64,000 nt of DNA from Kangsaoukella pontilimi (GTDB taxonomy: Bacteria; Pseudomonadota; Alphaproteobacteria; Rhodobacterales; Rhodobacteraceae), in NCBI RefSeq assembly GCF_009830125.1, contig NZ_WUPT01000002.1:682001-746000 (forward strand), read 5' to 3'. The position numbers and the translations under genes were made by a program. Under the pieces are notes generated by a model. It was not told where the DNA came from and did not search any database. It saw only the letters and a program-made list of their open reading frames with translations. Positions 17,105 to 26,877 of the stretch are shown here, piece by piece (within the stretch, counting starts at the first letter, position 1; every line of letters begins with the position of its first letter).

Positions 17105-17542
17105 TTACTCGGCGCCACGCGCGAACAGGGCCAGCACCATCCTGTAGAGAAGCGCCAGAATGGCACCCACCCCGGCCAATGCGGTGACAAGAGCCGCCTC
17201 GACCTGTCCGGGACCGAACAGCCACGCCGTCATCAGCGCGCCTAGAGCCGCGCCGGTTGCGGCCACGGGGCCCGGTCCGGCGAGCCCATAGCTCCGCAGC
17301 GCCCAGAGCACTAGGACACCGACCGGCAGGGCCGGCAGCCCGTAGACCGAACCAAGACCAAGGAGAAGCAGCGCGGCGCAGGGCCATTCCCCCATCAACT
17401 CGCGCGGGGCGGTGCAGACGAGGCTCCCCGACCAGCTTACCGCCAAAGCCACCCCGACCATGACGGTAGTGGCGACGAGATGATGCCACCAGCGCCACGA
17501 GATCTCGCGTGGACCGGCGAGAAAGAGCGGCGACAGGGCCAC
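17105..17542 (-). CDS. Small integral membrane protein downstream of tldD
   Basis: A 145-residue protein with about four hydrophobic helices and no recognised motif. It begins four bases past the tldD stop, so it is probably co-transcribed and coupled. Gly/Ala/Leu rich, with a Trp-rich segment near the N-terminus. Family not recognised. Confidence 0.65.
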   Translation of the reverse strand: MALSPLFLAGPREISWRWWHHLVATTVMVGVALAVSWSGSLVCTAPRELMGEWPCAALLLLGLGSVYGLPALPVGVLVLWALRSYGLAGPGPVAATGAALGALMTAWLFGPGQVEAALVTALAGVGAILALLYRMVLALFARGAE

Positions 17543-17546
17543 GCGA

Positions 17547-18974
17547 TCAGCCCGCCGCCGAGCCGCCCACCGTCAGCCCTCCGATGAGAAGGGTCGGCTG
17601 TCCCACGCCCACCGGCACCCACTGGCCGTTCTTGCCACAGTTCCCGATGCCGGGGTCGAGCGACATGTCGTTGCCGACGGCACGGATCTTCTGCAGCGCC
17701 GTCGCGCCATCCCCGATCAGGGTCGCCCCCTTGACCGGTGCGCCGATCTTGCCGTCCTTCACACGGTAGGCCTCGGTGCAGGAGAAGACGAACTTGCCGT
17801 TCGTGATGTCCACCTGCCCGCCGCCGAAGCCTACGGCGTAAATGCCGTCCTTCACGTCGGCCACGATATCGCCCGGCGTCGCGTCGCCCGAGAGCATGTA
17901 GGTGTTCGTCATCCGCGGCATGGGCGCATGGGCATAGCTCTGCCGCCGACCGTTGCCCGTCGGCGCGACACCCATCAGCCGGGCATTCTGACGGTCCTGC
18001 ATGTAGCCGACCAGCACACCATCCTCGATCAGGGTCGTGGCGTTCGAGGGCGTGCCTTCGTCGTCGACGCTGATCGAGCCGCGCCGGTAGGGCAGCGTGC
18101 CGTCATCGAGGACCGTAACGCCTTTCGCGGCGATCTGCTGGCCCATGAGGCCAGCGAAAGCCGAGGATTTCTTGCGGTTGAAGTCGCCTTCCAGCCCGTG
18201 ACCGATGGCCTCGTGCAGAAGGATGCCGGGCCAGCCGGGGCCAAGCGCCACGTCCATGACGCCGGCAGGGGCCGGGACGGCCTCGAGGTTAACCAAGGCG
18301 ATCCGAAGCGCCTCGCGCGCCGCGGCCTCCCAGTGCTCGCGCTCGATCAGGCCGGTCAGCGAATGGCGCCCGCCGCCGCCCGAGTTGCCGCTTTCGCGGC
18401 GGCCGTTTTCTTCGACGATGATCGAGACGTTCATACGGGACATCGGCCGCGTGTCGGTGACCGCGTGTCCCTCGGGGCGCAGGATCACGACCTCCTGCAG
18501 GGAGGCGGCCAGCGTCGCGGTGACCTGCACCACACGCGAATCGAGCGCGCGGGCATAGGCGTCGATCTCGGCCAGCGTGTCGACCTTCACCGGAAACTCG
18601 GCATCCGCCATCGGATCGGCGTCTCCGTAGAGTTTGCGGTTGGTGGCCGGCGGCGGCGGGGCCATCGTGCCGCCTCCGTCGCCCACTGCAAGGCGCGCGG
18701 TCTCGACGGCGCGCTTCAGTGCGGTTTCGCTCAGGTCAGTGGAATGTGCGTAACCCGCGGTTTCGCCCCGCACGGCGCGGAGGCCGAATCCCTCGGATGC
18801 GTCATAGCTGGCGGTGCGCACGCGCCCGTCATCCCAGGCCAGAACCTCGGACCGGCGGCGCTCCATGAACAGCTCGCCATCGTCCGCGCCGGCCACGGCC
18901 TCGCGCAGAAGATGCAGCGCGCGCGCCTCATCCAGCCTGTCTTCAAAAGGGCGGAACTGTCTGGCGTCTTGCAT
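17547..18974 (-). CDS. tldD: Metalloprotease TldD
   Basis: A 475-residue TldD-family protein with the zinc motif 'LLHEAIGHGLEGD' (HExxxH), plus 'GGGQVDITNGKFVFSCTEAY' and 'IGNCGKNGQWVPVGVGQPTLLIGG' near the C-terminus. TldD acts with TldE in cytosolic maturation or degradation of peptides such as microcin B17 and CcdA. No tldE is adjacent. The start is placed at MQDARQF with AAGGA upstream. Confidence 0.95.
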   Translation of the reverse strand: MQDARQFRPFEDRLDEARALHLLREAVAGADDGELFMERRRSEVLAWDDGRVRTASYDASEGFGLRAVRGETAGYAHSTDLSETALKRAVETARLAVGDGGGTMAPPPPATNRKLYGDADPMADAEFPVKVDTLAEIDAYARALDSRVVQVTATLAASLQEVVILRPEGHAVTDTRPMSRMNVSIIVEENGRRESGNSGGGGRHSLTGLIEREHWEAAAREALRIALVNLEAVPAPAGVMDVALGPGWPGILLHEAIGHGLEGDFNRKKSSAFAGLMGQQIAAKGVTVLDDGTLPYRRGSISVDDEGTPSNATTLIEDGVLVGYMQDRQNARLMGVAPTGNGRRQSYAHAPMPRMTNTYMLSGDATPGDIVADVKDGIYAVGFGGGQVDITNGKFVFSCTEAYRVKDGKIGAPVKGATLIGDGATALQKIRAVGNDMSLDPGIGNCGKNGQWVPVGVGQPTLLIGGLTVGGSAAG

Positions 18975-19132
18975 TGGCGGAGGTCCTTCTGTCGCGGCCC
19001 GGGCGGCTGAATGCCGCAATGCCGAGCCTTGTTCCTACCCCCCTAATATGATTTCTAGGCGCGCAAGAACAACAGGCCCTTCCGCCGCGTCGGTGGGCCG
19101 GGGAACGACACAGTAACAGGACCCGAGGATCA

Positions 19133-20092
19133 ATGCGTCTTTCGACCGTCTCCACCCGTCTGGCTGCCGCTCTTGCAGGGCTGACCGCCACCGTTACCGC
19201 CGCCGCCGCTCAGGGACTGCCTGTGGTCGGTGCGCCGACCGAGGGCGGCATCGGCTTCCAGCCGGCTGCAACCGAACTTGCCCGCGACCTCCAGTGGCTC
19301 GATGGAATGCTCCTGGTGATCATCACGATCATCACGCTTTTCGTGCTTGCCCTGATCGTGGCCGTGATCGTGCGCTACAACTCGCGTGCGAACCCCGAGC
19401 CCGCGACCTTCACGCACAATACGCCGGTCGAGGTCGCCTGGACGGTCGTTCCCATCGTCATTCTCGTCTTCATCGGTGCATTCTCGCTGCCGGTTCTGTT
19501 CAAGCAACAGGAAATCCCGGAAGGCGACGTGATCGTGAAGGTCACCGGCTACCAGTGGTACTGGGGCTATGAGTATATCGACGAAGAGATCGCCTTCGAG
19601 AGCTACATGATCGACGGCTCCTACAAGATCAACGACGAGGCTGCTGGCTTTGGCGATGATCAGGAGCTGACCGCGCCGCAGGTCTTCAATGACGAAGCCG
19701 TCGCGCGTCTGGAATATTTCGGCTACGGCCCCGAAGCGTTCCTTCTGGCCACCGACACCGCCGTCGTCGTGCCCACGGGCAAGACCGTCGTGATGCAGGT
19801 GACCGGCGCGGACGTGATCCACTCCTGGACCATTCCTGCCTTCGGCGTGAAGCAGGACGCCGTTCCTGGCCGTCTGGCCGAGCTGTGGTTCGAGGTCGAA
19901 GAGGGCATGGAAGGCGTCTATTTCGGCCAGTGCTCGGAACTTTGCGGCATCAGCCACGCCTACATGCCGATCACCGTGATCGCCGTGACCGACGCCGAGT
20001 ACCAGACCTGGCTGGACGAGGCGCGCGCCGCCATCGAAGCGGGCGAGATCGTGCCGAAGCCGGCCGCTCTCAAGCTCGCATCGGCGAACTAA
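19133..20092 (+). CDS. ctaC: Cytochrome c oxidase subunit II
   Basis: A 319-residue protein with a signal peptide, two membrane helices and a C-terminal cupredoxin domain. The CuA ligands are in 'GQCSELCGISHAYMPI' (about residues 264-279) and His in 'VIHSWTIPAFG'; the aromatic electron-entry patch 'GYQWYWGYEY' is present. It takes electrons from cytochrome c in the periplasm for the aa3 oxidase. First gene of the cta operon; subunit I is not in this window. Confidence 0.97.
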   Translation: MRLSTVSTRLAAALAGLTATVTAAAAQGLPVVGAPTEGGIGFQPAATELARDLQWLDGMLLVIITIITLFVLALIVAVIVRYNSRANPEPATFTHNTPVEVAWTVVPIVILVFIGAFSLPVLFKQQEIPEGDVIVKVTGYQWYWGYEYIDEEIAFESYMIDGSYKINDEAAGFGDDQELTAPQVFNDEAVARLEYFGYGPEAFLLATDTAVVVPTGKTVVMQVTGADVIHSWTIPAFGVKQDAVPGRLAELWFEVEEGMEGVYFGQCSELCGISHAYMPITVIAVTDAEYQTWLDEARAAIEAGEIVPKPAALKLASAN

Positions 20093-20104
20093 GGCCGGGC
20101 CGCG

Positions 20105-21037
20105 ATGACCGAAGTCAGCGTCAATGCCGTCAGCCGCGACTATGAACCCACATTCGGGGACTACGTCGCGCTTCTGAAGCCACGGGTGATGTCGCTCGTG
20201 GTCTTCACGGCGCTGGCCGGGCTTCTGGTCGCGCCGGGCGGGCTGCACCCGTTCGAGGGCTTCACTGCAATTCTGTTCATCGCCCTTGGCGCGGGCGCCT
20301 CTGGCGCGCTGAACATGTGGTACGACGCCGATATCGACGCCGTCATGCGCCGCACAGCCAAGCGCCCCGTTCCGTCGGGCCGGGTCGAGCCGGGCGAGGC
20401 GCTGGCGATCGGTGTGGCCCTTTCCGGCATATCGGTCGTGATGCTGGCGCTGGCGACGAACCTGTTCGCAGCCGGTCTTCTGGCCTTCACCATCTTTTTC
20501 TATGCCGTCATCTACACGATGTGGCTCAAGCGCTGGACGCCGCAGAACATCGTGATCGGCGGGGCCGCAGGCGCATTTCCTCCGATGATCGGCTGGGCTG
20601 CGGTCACCGGCGGCGTGTCGATCGAAAGCGCCCTGATGTTCGCGCTGATCTTCATGTGGACGCCGCCCCATTTCTGGGCTCTCGCACTGTTCATGAAGTC
20701 CGACTACGACGACGCCGGCGTCCCGATGCTGACCGTGACCCATGGCCGTCCGGCCACACGGCGTCACATCCTGGCCTATACCGTCCTGCTGGCGCCCGTT
20801 GGTGTCTGGCTGGCGCTGACCCCGGTCGGTGGTCCGGTAACGCTGATCGTGGCCGTTGCGCTGAACGCGTGGTTCCTGAAAGGCGCCGTCGATATCTGGC
20901 GCCGGGACGAGGCTGCGGCAGAGGCCGACAACTACAAGACCGAGAAAGCCTTTTTCCGCTTCTCGCTTTATTATCTCTTTGCCCATTTCGGTGCGCTCAT
21001 GATCGACGCGGCGCTGCGGACTTGGGGTGGCCTATGA
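20105..21037 (+). CDS. ctaB: Protoheme IX farnesyltransferase (heme O synthase)
   Basis: A 310-residue polytopic UbiA-family prenyltransferase. '[23 protein letters not shown]' holds the first Asp-rich motif and '[17 protein letters not shown]' the second. It farnesylates heme b to heme O, the precursor of heme a. It lies 12 bases after ctaC and overlaps the next small gene by ATGA. Confidence 0.96.
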   Translation: MTEVSVNAVSRDYEPTFGDYVALLKPRVMSLVVFTALAGLLVAPGGLHPFEGFTAILFIALGAGASGALNMWYDADIDAVMRRTAKRPVPSGRVEPGEALAIGVALSGISVVMLALATNLFAAGLLAFTIFFYAVIYTMWLKRWTPQNIVIGGAAGAFPPMIGWAAVTGGVSIESALMFALIFMWTPPHFWALALFMKSDYDDAGVPMLTVTHGRPATRRHILAYTVLLAPVGVWLALTPVGGPVTLIVAVALNAWFLKGAVDIWRRDEAAAEADNYKTEKAFFRFSLYYLFAHFGALMIDAALRTWGGL

Positions 21038-21228
21038 CCGAGATCAAAGCAACCCATGAGCTGCATCAGCGCCGCCTGTCGCGCAACGTGGGTGTGGCGC
21101 TGACGCTGGTCTTCTTCATCGCGGTGGTCTTCGGGCTGACCGTGGTCAAGGTGACCCGTGGCGACTCGATCCAGGGCTTCGACCACGTGGTCCGCCCCGA
21201 AATGATCCCCACGGAGGCCGCGCAATGA
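21034..21228 (+). CDS. Small single-pass cta-operon protein (CoxF-like)
   Basis: A 64-residue protein with one membrane helix ('[22 protein letters not shown]') and a short C-terminal tail. ATGA overlaps join it to ctaB upstream and ctaG downstream, so it is translated as part of the operon. A small protein in this slot is common in alphaproteobacterial cta operons and is annotated CoxF or an assembly factor; its role is not settled. Confidence 0.8.
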   Translation: MTEIKATHELHQRRLSRNVGVALTLVFFIAVVFGLTVVKVTRGDSIQGFDHVVRPEMIPTEAAQ

Positions 21229-21863
21229 GCGATCGCCCCGAGGGAAACAAGACGGGCCTCCGCGGCTACATGGCCGGAATGGACCCCAAGAACCGCACGG
21301 TGGTGCAGCTTGTGGGCGTCGTCCTGTTCATGGGGTCGCTCGCGTGGGCCTCGGTGCCGCTTTACGACTGGTTCTGCCGGGTGACCGGCTGGGGCGGGGC
21401 GACCGACGTGGCCGAAGCCGCGATGGACGAGCCTCTCGAACAGACCATCCGGGTGCGCTTCGACGCCTCGAAAGAGGCAGGCTTCCCCTGGGAGTTCAAG
21501 CCGGTCGAGCGCGAGATGACGATCCGGATCGGGGAAGAGGGGCTTGCCTTCTACGAGGCTTACAACCCGACAAACCGGCCCATCGCGGGGACGGCCAGCT
21601 ACAACGTCGCGCCCTTCGCGGCGGGGGCCTATTTCTCGAAAATCGCCTGTTTCTGCTTCGAGATGCAGGTGCTCGAACCCGGTGAGCGGGTGTCCATGCC
21701 GGTCAGCTTCTTTGTCGAGCCGGACATTCTGGACGACCCCGACGCCCGGTTTGCAAAGACGATCACGCTGTCCTACACGTTCCATGAAACCGATCTGCCC
21801 GAGGACTACGAGCCCCGGCAGGCGGCTCTGGAAGACGGGACGCTTCAGACAACAACGAACTAG
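21225..21863 (+). CDS. ctaG: Cytochrome c oxidase assembly protein CtaG (Cox11)
   Basis: A 212-residue protein with one N-terminal membrane helix and a periplasmic immunoglobulin-like domain carrying the copper motif CFCF in '[18 protein letters not shown]'. It delivers copper to the CuB site of subunit I. The start overlaps the preceding stop by ATGA. Confidence 0.96.
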   Translation: MSDRPEGNKTGLRGYMAGMDPKNRTVVQLVGVVLFMGSLAWASVPLYDWFCRVTGWGGATDVAEAAMDEPLEQTIRVRFDASKEAGFPWEFKPVEREMTIRIGEEGLAFYEAYNPTNRPIAGTASYNVAPFAAGAYFSKIACFCFEMQVLEPGERVSMPVSFFVEPDILDDPDARFAKTITLSYTFHETDLPEDYEPRQAALEDGTLQTTTN

Positions 21864-21886
21864 AACACGCCCGAGGGAACACGACC

Positions 21887-22693
21887 ATGGCGCATGAGAA
21901 AAACCACGACTATCACATTCTGAGCCCCTCGCTCTGGCCCTTCCTGGGGGCCTTGTCGGGCTTCGTGATGCTTTTCGGGGCGGTGCTCTGGATGCACGAC
22001 ATCACGCCCTTCATGTTCTTCATCGGCCTCGCCGGGACGCTCTACGTCATGTTCGCATGGTGGTCCGAAGTCGTGGCCGAATCGAACCAGGGCGACCACA
22101 CGCCGGTGGTTCGCCTCGGCCTGCGCTACGGCTTCATCATGTTCATCATGTCGGAAGTCATGTTCTTCGCGGCGTGGTTCTGGAGCTTCTTCAAGCACGC
22201 GCTCTACCCGATGGATCCGACCGGCATGAGCCCGGCGGTCGACGGTGTCTGGCCGCCGGCCGGGATCGAGACCTTCGACCCCTGGCACCTGCCGCTGATC
22301 AACACGCTGATCCTCTTGTGCTCGGGTGCCGCCGCGACCTGGGCGCACCATGCGCTGGTCCATGAGAACAACCGCAAGGACATGGCCAACGGCCTGATCA
22401 TCGCGGTCGTTCTCGGGATCATCTTCACCGCATTCCAGGCCTATGAGTACAGCCATGCGGCCTTCGGCTTCTCGGGCAACATCTATGGCGCGAACTTCTT
22501 CATGGCGACGGGGTTCCACGGCGCGCATGTGATCATCGGCACAATCTTCCTTTTCGTCTGCTACCTGCGCCTGCGGGCGGGCCACTTCACGCCCGAGAAG
22601 CATATCGGCTTCGAGGCGGCGGCCTGGTACTGGCACTTCGTCGACGTTGTCTGGCTGTTCCTCTTCGCCGCGATCTATATCTGGGGCAGCTGA
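21887..22693 (+). CDS. ctaE: Cytochrome c oxidase subunit III
   Basis: A 268-residue seven-helix membrane protein. '[19 protein letters not shown]' and '[16 protein letters not shown]' are diagnostic of subunit III. It stabilises the oxidase and supports proton uptake. GAGGGAA precedes the start. A possible terminator follows before surf1. Confidence 0.97.
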   Translation: MAHEKNHDYHILSPSLWPFLGALSGFVMLFGAVLWMHDITPFMFFIGLAGTLYVMFAWWSEVVAESNQGDHTPVVRLGLRYGFIMFIMSEVMFFAAWFWSFFKHALYPMDPTGMSPAVDGVWPPAGIETFDPWHLPLINTLILLCSGAAATWAHHALVHENNRKDMANGLIIAVVLGIIFTAFQAYEYSHAAFGFSGNIYGANFFMATGFHGAHVIIGTIFLFVCYLRLRAGHFTPEKHIGFEAAAWYWHFVDVVWLFLFAAIYIWGS

Positions 22694-22746
22694 TCGGGTT
22701 GCGCCGCGGGCTTCGCCCGCGTCGCGGTAGGCGAGGGGCGCTGCCC

Positions 22747-22790
22747 CTCGCGCTCCCCGGAGTATTTTCACCAAGAAGAAGGCGCGGGCG
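22747..22790 (+). repeat. Dispersed intergenic repeat, variant copy D
   Basis: A GGGGCGCTGCCCC hairpin followed by CCCGGAGTATTTTCACCAAGAAGAAG. It shares the layout (GC-rich hairpin, CCCGG, A-T core, purine-rich end) with copies at 26802, 37731 and 49044 but diverges in the tail. Intergenic, after ctaE. Confidence 0.55.
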
Positions 22791-22807
22791 GGTGTTTCGC
22801 GCCTTTT
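22779..22807 (+). terminator. Possible terminator between ctaE and surf1
   Basis: AAGGCGCG and CGCGCCTT form a perfect 8-bp stem with an 11-base loop, followed by only TT. The short T-run and its place 14 bases before surf1 make it a weak or attenuating terminator at best. Confidence 0.4.
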
Positions 22808-22820
22808 GCGTTGAGGGACG

Positions 22821-23504
22821 ATGAAGCGGTTCGGCATTCCCCTTGTTTTCGGTCTTCTCGGAGCCACGGTTCTGGTGGCGCTCGGGCTGTGGCAGCTTGA
22901 GCGGCTGGCGTGGAAGGAAGGCGTTCTGGCCGAGATCGACGCGCGGATCGGCGCGCTGCCGGTGGCGATCCCCGAGGTTCCGCAACCGGAAACTGACCGC
23001 TATCTGCCGGTGGCGGTGAGCGGACAGAGCACCGGTGATGCCCTTTATGCGCTTGTCTCCACCAAAGAGCGCGGGGCGGGCTATCGGCTGTTGTCGGGGT
23101 TCGAGACCGATGACGGCAGGCGCGTCATTCTGGACGAGGGCTTCCTGCCCGTCGCCGGCGTCGAGACCAAGGACGCACCGCCACCGATCAGGATGATGGT
23201 CCGGGGCAACCTGCACTGGCCCGAGGAGACCGACAGCTTCACGCCTGCGCCGGATCTGGAAGAAGGGCTGGTGTTCGCGCGGGACGTTCCGGTTCTGGCG
23301 CAAGCGCTCGGGACCGAGCCGGTTCTGGTCGTCGCGCGATCCATCGAGAGTGAGGGTGCGGCTCGCGCCACCCCGATGCCGGTGACGACTGCGGGCATTC
23401 CCAACAACCATTTGGGCTATGCGGTGCAATGGTTCGGACTGGCCGCCGTCTGGCTGGGGATGACGGCGTTCCTGATCTGGCGTATCCAGCGACGAGACGT
23501 CTGA
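22821..23504 (+). CDS. SURF1-family oxidase assembly protein
   Basis: A 227-residue protein with a membrane helix at each end and the SURF1 signatures 'LGLWQLERLAWKE' near the N-terminus and 'PNNHLGYAVQWFGLA' near the C-terminus. SURF1 (Shy1) takes part in heme a insertion into subunit I. GAGGGACG precedes the ATG. It ends 12 bases before thrC. Confidence 0.93.
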   Translation: MKRFGIPLVFGLLGATVLVALGLWQLERLAWKEGVLAEIDARIGALPVAIPEVPQPETDRYLPVAVSGQSTGDALYALVSTKERGAGYRLLSGFETDDGRRVILDEGFLPVAGVETKDAPPPIRMMVRGNLHWPEETDSFTPAPDLEEGLVFARDVPVLAQALGTEPVLVVARSIESEGAARATPMPVTTAGIPNNHLGYAVQWFGLAAVWLGMTAFLIWRIQRRDV

Positions 23505-23516
23505 GAAACGAGACCG

Positions 23517-24905
23517 ATGAAATACATTTCCACACGGGGGGACGCGCCCCATCTGACATTCGAAGAGGCGATGCTGACCGGCCTTGCGCTCGATGGCGGG
23601 CTTTATGTGCCCGAGAGCGTCCCGACGCTCGGGCAGGGCGAGATCGCCGCGCTGGCGGGTGCGCCCTATGAAGAGATCGCCTATCGGGTGATGGCGCCCT
23701 TCGTGGGCGACTGTTTCACCGAGGACGAGTTGCGGGGCGCGATCGCGCGCGCCTACGAGGGCTTCGGCCACGACGCACGGGCGCCTCTGGTTCAGCTCGG
23801 ACCGAACCATTTCCTGCTGGAGCTGTTCCACGGGCCGACGCTGGCCTTCAAGGACTTCGCGATGCAGATCATCGGCCAGCTCTTCCAGATCGCGCTGAAG
23901 CGCAGGGGCGAGCGGGTGACTATCGTGGGCGCGACGTCGGGCGACACGGGCTCTGCGGCAATCGAGGCGTTCCGGGGGCTCGACAATGTCGACGTGATGA
24001 TCCTCTACCCCCATGGCCGCGTGTCCGAGGTTCAGCGGCGCCAGATGTCGACTCCGGTCGAGGCGAATGTCCATGCTTTGGCGCTCGACGGGGATTTCGA
24101 CGACTGCCAGGCGGCGGTGAAGGACATGTTCGCCGATGTGGCATTCCGGGACGAAGTGGGGCTGGCGGCGGTCAACTCGATCAACTGGGCGCGGGTGCTG
24201 GCGCAGGTGGTCTATTACTTCTCGTCGGCCCTGTCGCTTGGCGCGCCCGAGCGGGCAGTCAGCTTTACCGTGCCCACGGGCAATTTCGGGGACATCTTCG
24301 CGGGCTACATCGCAAAGCGCATGGGGCTGCCCATCGCCAAGCTGGTAGTGGCCACGAACCGCAACGACATCCTGCACCGGACGCTTGAGACCGGTCGCTA
24401 TCAGAAAGAGGGTGTCAGCCCCACGATCAGCCCGTCTATGGATATTCAGGTGTCGTCCAACTTCGAGCGTGCTTTGTTCGACGCTTACGGGCGGGACGGG
24501 GCGGCCGTGGCGCAGCTTATGGCCGAGTTGAAGAGCGCGGGCGGTTTTCCCGTGAGCCAGGGCGCGATCGAGGTGCTGCGCGAGGTTTACGCCTCGGGCC
24601 GGGCCTCGGAAGAAGAGACGAGCGCGACGATCACCGCCATGCGCGCCCGGACGGGCGAGGTGCTCTGTCCGCATTCCGCCGTGGGGGTGAAGGTGGCTGA
24701 AGAGCTTCTGGGTGCCGAGCCGATGATCACGCTCGCCACGGCGCATCCGGCCAAGTTCCCCGACGCGGTCGAGGCGGCCACGGGCCTGCGCCCGCCACTT
24801 CCCTCGCGGATGAGCGACCTTTATGACCGTCCGGAACGGATCACCCGGGTCCCGAACGACCTGAGTGAAATCGAACGGGTGATCAGGGAGATGCGCCGCA
24901 CGTGA
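23517..24905 (+). CDS. thrC: Threonine synthase
   Basis: A 462-residue PLP enzyme that converts O-phosphohomoserine to threonine. 'KYISTRGDAP' at the N-terminus, the PLP-Lys motif 'GPTLAFKDFAMQ', 'VGATSGDTGSAAIEA' and 'VPTGNFGDIFAGY' are all present. Long form typical of proteobacteria. Overlaps the M16 peptidase start by ATG/GTG sharing at the stop. Confidence 0.97.
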   Translation: MKYISTRGDAPHLTFEEAMLTGLALDGGLYVPESVPTLGQGEIAALAGAPYEEIAYRVMAPFVGDCFTEDELRGAIARAYEGFGHDARAPLVQLGPNHFLLELFHGPTLAFKDFAMQIIGQLFQIALKRRGERVTIVGATSGDTGSAAIEAFRGLDNVDVMILYPHGRVSEVQRRQMSTPVEANVHALALDGDFDDCQAAVKDMFADVAFRDEVGLAAVNSINWARVLAQVVYYFSSALSLGAPERAVSFTVPTGNFGDIFAGYIAKRMGLPIAKLVVATNRNDILHRTLETGRYQKEGVSPTISPSMDIQVSSNFERALFDAYGRDGAAVAQLMAELKSAGGFPVSQGAIEVLREVYASGRASEEETSATITAMRARTGEVLCPHSAVGVKVAEELLGAEPMITLATAHPAKFPDAVEAATGLRPPLPSRMSDLYDRPERITRVPNDLSEIERVIREMRRT

Positions 24906-26164
24906 CCGTTGAATTGCACCGCATGGCGAACGGGGTTCGCGTCGTGACCGAGCATATGCCGGGGCTTGGATCGGCCTCGGTCGGAGTCTGGGTCAATGCC
25001 GGCGGGCGGCACGAGCGTGCGGATCAGAACGGGATCGCGCATTTCCTCGAGCACATGGCGTTCAAGGGGACGAAGACGCGGAACGCGCTGCAGATCGCCG
25101 AGGCGATCGAGGATGTGGGCGGCTATATCAACGCCTATACCAGCCGCGAGATGACGGCCTATTACGCGCGCGTGCTGGCCGAAGATGCCGGGCTGGCACT
25201 GGATGTGATTTCCGACATCGTGCTGAACCCGATCTTCGAGGGCCGCGAGATCGAGGTCGAGCGCCACGTGATCCTGCAGGAGATCGGTCAGGCACTGGAT
25301 ACGCCGGACGACATCATCTTCGACTGGTTGCAGGAAACGGCCTTTCCCGAGCAGCCTCTGGGGCGCACGATTCTGGGACCTGCCGAGCGGGTGGAGCGGT
25401 TCGGGGCGGACGACCTGTCGCGCTTCGTTTCCGAGCGCTATGCACCGGGGAATATCATCGTCGCTGCAGCAGGCGGTGTAGATCACGACGCCATTGTGCG
25501 CGCCTCCGAGGCGGCGTTCGGTCATTTGCCGGCCCATGATGGCGGCAGCTTCGAGCCGGCAGCGTTCCGGGGTGGAGAGTGCAGGGTCGAGAAGGGGCTG
25601 GAGCAGGCGCATTTCGCGCTGGCCTTCGAGACGCCGGGATATCGTGACGAGGCGGTCTGGACCGCGCAGCTTTTCGCGACGGCGTTCGGGGGAGGCATGT
25701 CCTCGCGGCTGTTTCAGGAAGCGCGCGAGAAGCGTGGGCTCTGCTACACGATCTTCAGCCAGATCGGCGCCTATTCCGACAGCGGGCTTCTTACGATCTA
25801 TGCAGGGACGAGCGGCGAGGAACTGGGCGATCTGGCGCATCTGACCATCGACGAGCTGAAACGCTCGGCCGATGACATGACGCCTGCCGAAGTGGCCCGC
25901 GCGCGGGCACAGATGAAGGCGGGACTGTTGATGGGGCTCGAGAGCCCGTCCAGCAGGGCCGAGCGGATGGCGCGGCTCTTGGCGATCTGGGACCGGGTCC
26001 CCGCCATTGACGAAACCGTGGCCCATATCGACGCGGTGACGACCGGGGATGTTCGCGACTTTGTGGCCGGTCTGGTGGAGACCGGGCGTCCGGCCATGGC
26101 GCTTTACGGTCCGGTCTCCGGCGCGCCGGAAATCGGGCGTCTTGCGGAGAGGCTTGCCGCGTGA
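24902..26164 (+). CDS. M16-family zinc peptidase (processing-peptidase-like)
   Basis: A 420-residue protein with the inverted zinc motif HxxEH in 'GIAHFLEHMAFKGT' and the distal Glu in 'YARVLAEDAGLALDV'. It opens with 'LANGVRVVTEHM'-like sequence of the mitochondrial-processing-peptidase beta relatives. The start is the GTG that overlaps the thrC stop (GTGA). thrC followed by this peptidase is a common alphaproteobacterial order. Natural substrate unknown. Confidence 0.93.
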   Translation: MTVELHRMANGVRVVTEHMPGLGSASVGVWVNAGGRHERADQNGIAHFLEHMAFKGTKTRNALQIAEAIEDVGGYINAYTSREMTAYYARVLAEDAGLALDVISDIVLNPIFEGREIEVERHVILQEIGQALDTPDDIIFDWLQETAFPEQPLGRTILGPAERVERFGADDLSRFVSERYAPGNIIVAAAGGVDHDAIVRASEAAFGHLPAHDGGSFEPAAFRGGECRVEKGLEQAHFALAFETPGYRDEAVWTAQLFATAFGGGMSSRLFQEAREKRGLCYTIFSQIGAYSDSGLLTIYAGTSGEELGDLAHLTIDELKRSADDMTPAEVARARAQMKAGLLMGLESPSSRAERMARLLAIWDRVPAIDETVAHIDAVTTGDVRDFVAGLVETGRPAMALYGPVSGAPEIGRLAERLAA

Positions 26165-26751
26165 TGATCCGGCGGCGGGGGCGGGTCCGTATCGACACGG
26201 AGCGGCTGATCCTGAGGCCGCCGGTTCACGCCGACTACAAACCCTGGGCGACGCTGAGGCAGGAAAGCGCGTCCTTCCTGAAACCGTGGGAGCCGGAGTG
26301 GTCGTCGGATCACCTGACCCGGAAGAGTTTCGTCAACCGGGTCTACTGGGCGAACCGGTCCATCGCGCAAGGTACCGCCATCCCGCTCTTTCTGGAGCGG
26401 CGGACGGATGGGCGTATCCTTGGGGCGATCACGCTGGACAACATCCGGAGGGGGCCGGCCCAGGCGGGGACGATCGGGTATTGGATCGGCGAGCCTTTTG
26501 CGCGGTCGGGTTTCATGAAGGAGGCCCTGACGGCATTGGTGCATCACGCCTTCGAAGTGGTCGATCTGAGCCGGATCGAAAGCGCCTGCCTGCCCGAGAA
26601 TGCGGCCTCGCGCGGGCTTCTGGAGAAATGCGGCTACAAGTACGAGGGCGTGGCGCAAAGCTATCTCCAGATCGCGGGGCGCTGGCGGAACCATGTGCTT
26701 TACGCCAATCTTCGCCGCGACCGGCGGGGACGCGTGGAGAGCCGGGGCTGA
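26161..26751 (+). CDS. RimJ/RimL-type GNAT N-acetyltransferase
   Basis: A 196-residue GNAT protein with 'IDTERLILRPPVHADY' at the start, 'GTIGYWIGEPFARSGFMKEAL' and 'PENAASRGLLEKCGYKYEG', the hallmark of the ribosomal-protein alanine acetyltransferase family. It begins at GTG or the next ATG, overlapping the M16 stop. Probably modifies a ribosomal-protein N-terminus or an amine; target unproven. Confidence 0.9.
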   Translation: MMIRRRGRVRIDTERLILRPPVHADYKPWATLRQESASFLKPWEPEWSSDHLTRKSFVNRVYWANRSIAQGTAIPLFLERRTDGRILGAITLDNIRRGPAQAGTIGYWIGEPFARSGFMKEALTALVHHAFEVVDLSRIESACLPENAASRGLLEKCGYKYEGVAQSYLQIAGRWRNHVLYANLRRDRRGRVESRG

Positions 26752-26801
26752 TCCGGCGGAATCGCCCGCCCTCCGGGCGTGCGATACGTGATGCTCTTCG
26801 T

Positions 26802-26862
26802 CAGGGGCTCTGCCCCTCGGCGCTGACGCGCCTCACCCCGGGATATTTCGCAACAGGCGAAG
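26802..26862 (+). repeat. Dispersed intergenic repeat, copy A
   Basis: About 61 bp: a CAGGGGCTCTGCCCCT hairpin, CGGCGCTGACGCGCCTCA, then CCCCGGGATATTTCG and AACAGGCGAAG. Almost identical to copy B at 37731. It lies between two convergent genes. Confidence 0.8.
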
Positions 26863-26877
26863 TGGGTAAGGCTGGCT

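Noticed and set aside
22587-24746. 719-codon open frame opposite surf1 and thrC
   Set aside because: Antisense shadow of two recognised genes.
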